DNA from: Flagellimonas meridianipacifica
GTDB lineage: Bacteria > Bacteroidota > Bacteroidia > Flavobacteriales > Flavobacteriaceae
DNA length: 64,000 nucleotides
Assembly (NCBI RefSeq): GCF_003001695.1
Contig: NZ_PVYX01000001.1
Coordinates: 1,550,001-1,614,000 of the forward strand
Direction: 5' to 3'
Part shown: one piece after another, positions 58,465-64,000 of the stretch
How the letters are laid out: every line of letters starts with the position of its first letter
Numbering within the stretch: the first letter of the stretch is position 1
Position numbers and translations under genes: made by a program
The notes under the pieces: generated by a model
What the model was told of the DNA's origin: nothing
Databases searched by the model: none
The model's input: the letters and a program-made list of their open reading frames with translations, nothing else

Positions 58465-60116
58465 TGATGCAAGAAACAATAAAACTCGACATCACAGGCA
58501 TGACCTGCGACCATTGTGCCATAGGCATTGAAAAACTTCTTTCTAAAAACGAGGGAGTAAAAGAAGCCAATGTGAGCTATCCGAAAGCCACTTGCGAATG
58601 TTCTTTTGACCCTACTAAGACAAGCAAAGAAGAAATCATCAACACCATCAACAGCACAAAAAACTATCGTGTAAAAGATGAAATCTCTGAAAATGGAAAC
58701 AGTGAAAATAATCAATTTGATTTAATCATTATCGGTGGAGGTTCGGCTGCATTTTCGGCAGCTATCAAAGCAGAAAGTTTGGGGTTAACCACATTAATGG
58801 TAAACGGTGGGCTGGACTTTGGCGGAACTTGTGTCAATGTGGGTTGTGTTCCTTCAAAAAATCTGATTAGAGCAGCTGAAACCGCCTATCACGCTACGCA
58901 TTCCAACTTTGAAGGCATACGACCAAAAGGCGTGGACATTGATTTTGCCCAAGTCATCAAAGACAAGAAAAAATTGGTAGCCACACTTCAGGAGAAAAAG
59001 TACATGGACGTGGTGAGCGACTTCCAGAACCTAACCTTGCTAAAAGGTTGGGCGAAATTCAAAGACAATAAAACAATTGAAGTCGATGGAAAGGACTACA
59101 AAGCTCTCAAATTTTTGATTGCCACCGGAGCTACCACCAACATTCCCAAAATTGAAGGATTGGACGAAATTGACTACCTGACCAATGTTTCGCTTTTCGA
59201 CCTGGAAGAAAAGCCGGAAAGCCTCACCATTATGGGAGCAGGTTATATAGGTTTGGAAATCGCCATGGCTTACAACCGCTTGGGTGTAAAAGTCCGCATC
59301 ATTGAATTTACAGACAGAGTATTAAGAACACAACCCCCCGACATCAGTGAAGCATTAGAAAACCAAATGCGAGAAGAAGGCATTGAAATTTTACCCAATT
59401 TTAGAGCTGTAAAATTCGAGAAAGAAGGAAATGGATCCATCATTCATTGTAAATGTCCTGATGGCTCATTTACCAAAATCATAGAAAAAGGGAAAGTAGT
59501 TATTGCCACAGGCACAAAACCTAACACAAGCCAATTGGGATTAGAAAATATTGGTTTGGAACTCACTCAAAGTGGACACATTGCCGTGAATGAAAAAATG
59601 GAAACCAATCTATCCAACATTTACGCAGCAGGTGACGTAACTAACACCCCTGCCTTTGTCTATACAGCTGCATTTGAAGGTAAAATTGCGGTTGAAAACG
59701 CATTCTCAGGAGCAGAAAACAAAGCGGACTATTCTTCTTTGCCTTGGGTAGTTTTTACAGACCCACAAATAGCAGGTGCAGGTTTGGATGAAACACAAGC
59801 AGAAGCAAAAGGCATTCGTTATGAAGTTTCTAAATTGGAACTTAAAGGCGTGCCGAGAGCGATTGCAGCAAACGACACAAGAGGATTTATTAAACTCATT
59901 CGCAACACCGAAACCGACAAACTAATAGGCGCAAGAGTAATCGCACCTGAAGGCGGAGAACTTATCCAACAGTTAAGTATGGCTATCAAATACGGAATAA
60001 CCGTAAAAGATTTGGCGGACAGTTTTTATCCTTACCTGACTTTAGGAGAAGGCATCAAATTAGCAGCGATAACTTTTGGAAAGGACGTATCGAAATTGAG
60101 TTGCTGTGCTAGTTAG
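58464..60116 (+). CDS. merA: Cassette 3: mercury(II) reductase
   Basis: The protein has 550 residues. The N-terminal HMA domain (ITGMTCDHCAIGIEKLL) is followed by the FAD pyridine-nucleotide disulfide oxidoreductase fold: IIGGGSAAFSAAIKAESLG, redox disulfide GGTCVNVGCVPSKNLIRAAE, NADPH site IMGAGYIGLEIA, FAD motif IYAAGDVTNTPAFVYTAAFEG. The chain ends SCCAS, the C-terminal Cys pair that delivers Hg(II) in MerA and distinguishes it from dihydrolipoamide dehydrogenase. It reduces Hg(II) to volatile Hg(0) in the cytoplasm. All key residues are present. No merB is present. Confidence 0.96.
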   Translation: MMQETIKLDITGMTCDHCAIGIEKLLSKNEGVKEANVSYPKATCECSFDPTKTSKEEIINTINSTKNYRVKDEISENGNSENNQFDLIIIGGGSAAFSAAIKAESLGLTTLMVNGGLDFGGTCVNVGCVPSKNLIRAAETAYHATHSNFEGIRPKGVDIDFAQVIKDKKKLVATLQEKKYMDVVSDFQNLTLLKGWAKFKDNKTIEVDGKDYKALKFLIATGATTNIPKIEGLDEIDYLTNVSLFDLEEKPESLTIMGAGYIGLEIAMAYNRLGVKVRIIEFTDRVLRTQPPDISEALENQMREEGIEILPNFRAVKFEKEGNGSIIHCKCPDGSFTKIIEKGKVVIATGTKPNTSQLGLENIGLELTQSGHIAVNEKMETNLSNIYAAGDVTNTPAFVYTAAFEGKIAVENAFSGAENKADYSSLPWVVFTDPQIAGAGLDETQAEAKGIRYEVSKLELKGVPRAIAANDTRGFIKLIRNTETDKLIGARVIAPEGGELIQQLSMAIKYGITVKDLADSFYPYLTLGEGIKLAAITFGKDVSKLSCCAS

Positions 60117-60127
60117 CCCGACCCAAA

Positions 60128-60189
60128 GGCACACACTCTTGCAAGTCGCACCAGCCAACGCTTGACCAAAACTTGCAAGAGAGAGTGCC
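60128..60189. repeat. Second-type hairpin repeat downstream of merA
   Basis: Arms GGCACACACTCTTGCAAGT (60128-60146) and an inverted copy at 60171-60189 with two mismatches. It begins 12 bp after merA. There is no T-tract, so it may be a terminator of weak type or a remnant of another recombination site. Confidence 0.65.
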
Positions 60190-60252
60190 TTCCCCATCGC
60201 AAAATATCCTACTTTTGAACATTGACCAAACCGACTGAAAATAAAGGGCGAA

Positions 60253-60387
60253 CGCACAACATTGTGTATAAGCAATAGCGGGTACAGTGGTAAATTCAAG
60301 GTTTGTGCATCTAAGAAACTTTAGTGGTAGCGGACAGATAAGTGTCCTGAAATCCGCTACTGCTCATACACGAGACCGTTGTGTGCA
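60253..60387. repeat. attC-like site 3
   Basis: Left CGCACAAC, GTGTATAAGCAATAGCGG; right CCGCTACTGCTCATACAC, GACCGTTGTGTGC. The first eight bases are the reverse complement of GTTGTGCG at the start of the mer cassette (56881-56888). Crossover is expected at G60378/T. Confidence 0.87.
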
Positions 60388-60438
60388 ATTATGGCCCGTC
60401 CTGAATAATTATGTAACCTGCAAACTAAATTTTAAAAA

Positions 60439-60972
60439 ATGATTTACTATTGGTTACATATGCTTTACATTTATATTGGAGCAAAATTTTTTTGGAGTAA
60501 AGTTAGTTTAGAATCTGACCTATCTCGCATTAGAACAGTTAATATTCTTGATTGTGATAGTTTGAGATATATGGCAAACTCGAAATACTTCTATTATATG
60601 GATTTTATCAGGTTTGAGATTTTGTTCAGGTCTAAACTTTACGAAAACACATTTAAAAAAGGAATATTTCCAGTTCTTGGTTCGCAAAAGATTATTTACA
60701 AAAAACCTCTTAAGAGATGGACAAAATTTAGCATAACTCTTATTCTAGATGGATGGGACGAAAAGTGGGGCTATCATCGTCAAGTTTTTAAGCAAAATAA
60801 TGAAATTTGTGCAATAGGATATACGAAATTTGCTTTCTGGAAAAATGGAAAAGCACTTTACTTACCAAAAATATTAGCTGATAGTGGAGTCAAAAAAACA
60901 GAAATGAATCCATCTTCAGAAATGCTAAATATGTTCAAAAATGATTATGAAATGATTAAAAATCAAAATTAA
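60439..60972 (+). CDS. Cassette 4: THEM6-like hotdog-fold thioesterase
   Basis: The protein has 177 residues. WLHMLYIYIGAKFFW is a hydrophobic N-terminal segment, then LSRIRTVNILDCDSLRYMANSKYFYYMDFIRFEILFRSKLY, the 4HBT/THEM6-like pattern with an Asn/Asp-rich catalytic turn, and KFSITLILDGWDEKWGYHRQVFKQNNEICAIGYTKFAFWKNG. It probably acts on acyl-CoA or a related thioester; the substrate is unknown. It is the only gene of its cassette, and attC4 starts 15 bp after the stop. Confidence 0.75.
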   Translation: MIYYWLHMLYIYIGAKFFWSKVSLESDLSRIRTVNILDCDSLRYMANSKYFYYMDFIRFEILFRSKLYENTFKKGIFPVLGSQKIIYKKPLKRWTKFSITLILDGWDEKWGYHRQVFKQNNEICAIGYTKFAFWKNGKALYLPKILADSGVKKTEMNPSSEMLNMFKNDYEMIKNQN

Positions 60973-60986
60973 TAGTTGAATAAAAC

Positions 60987-61123
60987 TGCACACAACAATG
61001 GCTATAAGTAATTGCTTGTTCTCGCCTACTTCTGAAAATCCTCGCGGATTTTCAGTTTGGTGTGTACTTATAAAGTTAACCGCTAAATCACTCAACTGCT
61101 CATAGCCGAGACCGTTGGGTGCC
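60987..61123. repeat. attC-like site 4
   Basis: Left TGCACACAAC, GGCTATAAGTAATTGC; right AACTGCTCATAGCC, GACCGTTGGGTGCC. The first ten bases are the reverse complement of GTTGTGTGCA at the start of cassette 4 (60378-60387). The right end GTTGGGT fits the GTTRRRY core of classical integrons. An inner 10-bp hairpin (CTGAAAATCC / GGATTTTCAG) may also terminate transcription. Confidence 0.88.
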
Positions 61124-61139
61124 ATTTAAGAACAGACTA

Positions 61140-62036
61140 ATGAAATATAAAAATGTAACAATTGCAGGAGGTGGAATATTAGGAAGTCAAATCGCTTTTC
61201 ATACTGCTTTTCACGGCTTTTCAGTAACCGTTTATGATATTTCTGATTCTGCTTTGAAAAACTGTAAAGAAAGAATGACGCTATGGCAGAAATTCTATCA
61301 AAAAGACTTGGGAATATCGAATGACCAACTTCAAAAGATTTATAAAAGTATTGCATTTAAGATAGACTTAAAATCTGCCGTGAGTGAAGCAGACCTAGTT
61401 ATTGAGGCAATTCCTGAAAACATAAAAATAAAGTCTGATTTCTATGAAAAACTGAATCAATTTGCACCCAGCCATACTGATTTTGCCACAAATTCTTCTT
61501 CGCTCCTACCAAGTTATTTTGCAAAAGACACAGGAAGACCAGAGCAATTTATCGCACTCCATTTTGCAAATCGTATTTGGATTAGAAATACTGCTGAAAT
61601 TATGGGGCATTCTAAAACATCACCAAAGCTATTTGATGATATGATATTATTTGCGAAGGCGATTGGAATGGTTGCTATTCCTGTAAAAAAAGAACAGCCA
61701 GGCTATGTGCTTAACTCATTGTTAATGCCATTATTGAGGGCAGGACTTAATCTTTGGGCAAATGATGTGGCAGAACCTCATTTAATAGACAAGACTTGGA
61801 TGATAGCTACAGGGGCGCCAAATGGACCATTTGCTACATTAGATACTGTTGGATTAAAAACATCATTAAACATTACTAAAGCACATTTAAATGAAAATTC
61901 AGATATAGAGACCACAAAACGAATAATTTCTAAATTGGAAGGAATGGTTGCTGAAGGTAAACTTGGCACTGCCTCTGGACAAGGATTTTATAAGTATCCG
62001 AATCCTGAATTTCTTGAGGATGACTTTTTGAAATAA
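61140..62036 (+). CDS. Cassette 5: 3-hydroxyacyl-CoA dehydrogenase
   Basis: The start at the ATG at 61140 gives 298 residues and lies only 25 bp after the cassette junction. The N-terminal Rossmann fold has TIAGGGILGSQIAFHTAFHGFSVTVYD, then DLVIEAIPENIKIKSDFY, the catalytic region FATNSSSLLPSYFA ... IALHFANRIW (Ser, His) and the C-terminal domain KEQPGYVLNSLLMPLLRAGLNLWAN ... WMIATGAPNGPFATLDTVGL. It oxidises 3-hydroxyacyl-CoA with NAD in beta-oxidation-type chemistry. Neighbouring cassette 4 encodes a thioesterase, perhaps by chance. Confidence 0.9.
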   Translation: MKYKNVTIAGGGILGSQIAFHTAFHGFSVTVYDISDSALKNCKERMTLWQKFYQKDLGISNDQLQKIYKSIAFKIDLKSAVSEADLVIEAIPENIKIKSDFYEKLNQFAPSHTDFATNSSSLLPSYFAKDTGRPEQFIALHFANRIWIRNTAEIMGHSKTSPKLFDDMILFAKAIGMVAIPVKKEQPGYVLNSLLMPLLRAGLNLWANDVAEPHLIDKTWMIATGAPNGPFATLDTVGLKTSLNITKAHLNENSDIETTKRIISKLEGMVAEGKLGTASGQGFYKYPNPEFLEDDFLK

Positions 62037-62057
62037 AATATTAAACAAATAAAAACG

Positions 62058-62199
62058 GACACCCAACAACGTATATCCTCAATGGTGAGATTTTGTACAA
62101 ACCCAAACGTCCAAGAATTTTTACTACATTTGGCTTAATCTGAATTGGTAAAGGCTTATTTGCCTCACCACTGAATGTTATACGAAAACGTTGTAGTGT
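62058..62199. repeat. attC-like site 5 (end of visible array)
   Basis: Left CACCCAAC (62060-62067), GTATATCC, TGGTGAG; right CTCACCA, TATAC, AACGTTGTAGTGTC. The first eight bases are the reverse complement of GTTGGGTG at the start of cassette 5 (61114-61121). Crossover is expected at G62190/T. Genes beyond it are on the opposite strand, so the array may end here. Confidence 0.82.
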
Positions 62200-62271
62200 C
62201 ATAAAACGAACATTTTTGGGGAATCAACTAATTTACTTCTAAATGTCTCAATAACTCGCCGTTTTAATATA

Positions 62272-62730
62272 TTATTTTGGAATTCTCGTATGCCATCTAG
62301 AATTATTTATGCATTGTCCCCATGGAGGTTCTTTTGAAATATAAAGCCGTACTTCTACAAAACTGTAAAGTTGTTTTGATAAATGCATTAATAGATCTTG
62401 TTCTTCTTTAGGCATATTTGCCAAATTGATTTCTTTTATAGCCATTTTATCTCTGGTCATTTGCTTTGAGAGACTTTGAATTAATTGAACGGATTTCGGT
62501 AAAAATTTATCTGCATGGTTCGATTTAATAAATCGTATTGCAAAATCTTCTGCAAGTATTTTATCCTCCAAAGTCCAGGGACCAATAATATAGATTAACC
62601 TTTTTAAAGAATCTTCCTTTCTGAATTTTGAATCATGATCTGAAATACAGCCCATACTACTTACAAAAGGAAGAAATGCAAGTAATCGAGAACTTTGGAT
62701 TACAAATTGACGTCTTGTGCTCTTTTCCAT
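62272..62730 (-). CDS. Gluconate 2-dehydrogenase subunit 3-like protein with Tat signal
   Basis: The start at 62730 (MEKSTRRQFVIQSSRLLAFLPFV) gives 152 residues with a twin-arginine signal (TRRQF) and a lipobox-like Cys (SMGCIS). The mature helical chain resembles the small chaperone-like subunit 3 of GMC-type gluconate/alcohol dehydrogenases, which is needed for export of the FAD subunit. It lies 7 bp after the GMC oxidoreductase gene on the same strand. Confidence 0.75.
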   Translation of the reverse strand: MEKSTRRQFVIQSSRLLAFLPFVSSMGCISDHDSKFRKEDSLKRLIYIIGPWTLEDKILAEDFAIRFIKSNHADKFLPKSVQLIQSLSKQMTRDKMAIKEINLANMPKEEQDLLMHLSKQLYSFVEVRLYISKEPPWGQCINNSRWHTRIPK

Positions 62731-62737
62731 AATTATA

Positions 62738-64000
62738 CTATTTTTCACCTTTTAAATGAGCAGCTAACCTCATAGCCAAGGCAACAATTGTTAAAGTAGG
62801 TGGATTAGAGCCCATATGAGGAAATACTGAGTTACTAACAAGATATAAGTTAGCCAGCCCAAACACCTTGAGGTTTACATCACAAACACCTTCGTCTGGA
62901 TTTTTTCCCATAGCAGAGGCACCGGAAGGATGATCACCTGATCTTCCAAATCCCGAAGGAGTAATATCAGAAGCATTGATGGCGTCCATGGCATCACCGA
63001 TCTTTGAGATCAATTCAGCTGCTTTCGTATGTACCCGCATATCTCGATCTGTCATCCTCATTGTTATTTTTACCACAGGTGATCCAAATGCATCTACTTC
63101 TTTTTCATCCAATTCAAGAATACCTTTACCTTCTAGCTCCATCATAACCCAAAGAGATACTAGCTGTGGTATTCTCTTACGAAGATTAGTTAATGATAGC
63201 GTGTTAGAGTACGCCTCCCATTGTGTCGCCGTAGCACCTACAGGGTACCAATCGGCTGCAGGACTGGCGGATAAAATGAAAGTAGATTGCTCCTTTCTGT
63301 TTAAATTAATTCTAAAATGATCCGTAACCATGGTTTCAAATCCAAGGCGACCTCCAACATGTCTACCCGCATCATAAAGAACCGCAAAATTTGAATGATC
63401 AGTGAAACCCTTTCCTAATTGATTTCCCATGTTACCCAGTCCGTTTCTATGAATTCCATTGTCCGACGACAATAGCAATAACCTTGGGGTTTCGACACCC
63501 CCCATAGCCACAATAAAAATCTCCGAACGAATCAAAACAGCTGATTTGTCTTTGGTACGAATGGCGTGAGCAGCAACAATTTTTTTTCCATTTGAATCGG
63601 TCTCCAATTTACGAACGCTTAAATTTTCAATTATCCTGACATTTTCATTCTTTTCCAACAGCGGAAGATGAACTCGATCCGGAGAATAGCGCGCTCCGGA
63701 AGGACAAAACCTACAGGCTCGACAGGCTAAACAAGCTGATCGTCCTCTATACTGTTGCGAGTTTATTGAATAAGGGCAGGAATGTCCGACAATACCCAAT
63801 TTCTCCAATGCAGGATAAAATATTTCCTTGTCAAAATACGAGAATGAATGTGCGGGCATTGGAAATGGACCAGATCTTTTTGAAGCATATGGATTGTCTT
63901 CCATTCCCACTACACCAACCTCAATTTCCGCCTTTAAAAGCCACGGCTCTAGTTCGTTATATGTAATTGGCCAATCTCGCCCATAGCCAAACAAGGACTT
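62738..64000 (-). CDS. GMC-family FAD oxidoreductase (partial, N-terminus outside window)
   Basis: At least 420 residues are visible; the frame runs off the right edge without a true start, so the FAD-binding GxGxxG end is missing. Motifs present: RDWPITYNELEPWLLKAE, CLACRACRFCPSGARYSPDRVHL (a Cys-rich insertion that could hold an iron-sulfur cluster), MGGVETPRLLLLSS, and the C-terminal GASAMGKNPDEGVCDVNLKVFGLANLYLVSNSVFPHMGSNPPTLTIVALAMRLA with the catalytic His region. It is likely periplasmic and paired with the Tat-signal subunit; the substrate may be a sugar or alcohol. Confidence 0.87.
   Translation of the reverse strand, partial: KSLFGYGRDWPITYNELEPWLLKAEIEVGVVGMEDNPYASKRSGPFPMPAHSFSYFDKEIFYPALEKLGIVGHSCPYSINSQQYRGRSACLACRACRFCPSGARYSPDRVHLPLLEKNENVRIIENLSVRKLETDSNGKKIVAAHAIRTKDKSAVLIRSEIFIVAMGGVETPRLLLLSSDNGIHRNGLGNMGNQLGKGFTDHSNFAVLYDAGRHVGGRLGFETMVTDHFRINLNRKEQSTFILSASPAADWYPVGATATQWEAYSNTLSLTNLRKRIPQLVSLWVMMELEGKGILELDEKEVDAFGSPVVKITMRMTDRDMRVHTKAAELISKIGDAMDAINASDITPSGFGRSGDHPSGASAMGKNPDEGVCDVNLKVFGLANLYLVSNSVFPHMGSNPPTLTIVALAMRLAAHLKGEK

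Noticed and set aside
62200..64000. A sixth cassette holding the GMC oxidoreductase pair
   Set aside because: The genes run opposite to all cassettes and no closing attC complementary to GTTGTAGTG is visible before the window ends. It remains possible beyond the edge.

Overview
The window reads as chromosomal DNA of a flavobacterium (Bacteroidota, most likely a marine Flavobacteriaceae). The evidence is a PorP/SprF protein next to a giant cargo protein with a gliding-motility-type C-terminus (type IX secretion), DUF6702, DUF5723-OmpA and DUF2490 proteins, promoters of the Bacteroidota form (TTG, then TAnnTTTG), and low GC. The genus cannot be fixed from the sequence.

Layout. 1-7.6 kb: cell-surface genes on the minus strand (partial lipoprotein hydrolase, PorP/SprF, repeat-rich adhesin, OmpA-type protein). 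8.3-18.5 kb: a GCS2-CBS/aspartoacylase pair, a HAD phosphatase, rpiA, a MORN/DUF2490/YwqK-like operon and a gamma-glutamyltransferase. 18.6-32.2 kb: a LOV-like PAS protein, then a zinc-homeostasis region. Two copies of one palindrome (AAATGCAAC-N3-GTTGCATTT) overlap the promoters of a COG0523 GTPase operon (with an LCIB-type carbonic anhydrase and an M19 dipeptidase) and of a divergent pair of operons: a His-rich FtsX-type ABC transporter with two ASCFFCG proteins and a Fur-family regulator on one side, MerC plus folE on the other. 33.9-46.8 kb: a complete cytoplasmic [NiFe]-hydrogenase locus of group 2a type (small and large subunit, protease, two small unknown proteins, a TPR protein, hypABFCDE, an NHL protein) and a convergent nickel permease. 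47.1-49.9 kb: an ECF41-type sigma factor operon ending in a decayed glyoxalase gene.

51.4 kb to the end is accessory DNA. A 3' fragment of tRNA-Asp, a strong terminator and a tyrosine integrase mark an integration boundary. Next to it lies an integron-like system: a 272-residue tyrosine recombinase on the minus strand, divergent from five gene cassettes, all on the plus strand and each ending in an attC-like imperfect palindrome. The cassettes carry a membrane MutS-like ATPase, an outer-membrane protein, a complete mercury-resistance operon (regulator, MerTP, MerP-like, MerA), a thioesterase and a 3-hydroxyacyl-CoA dehydrogenase. The first bases of every cassette are the exact reverse complement of the first bases of its own attC (8-10 nt), as expected if each cassette was inserted as a circle by crossover at G/TT. 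This is the strongest candidate for an under-described system in the window. The right edge holds a partial GMC oxidoreductase with its small Tat-signal subunit.
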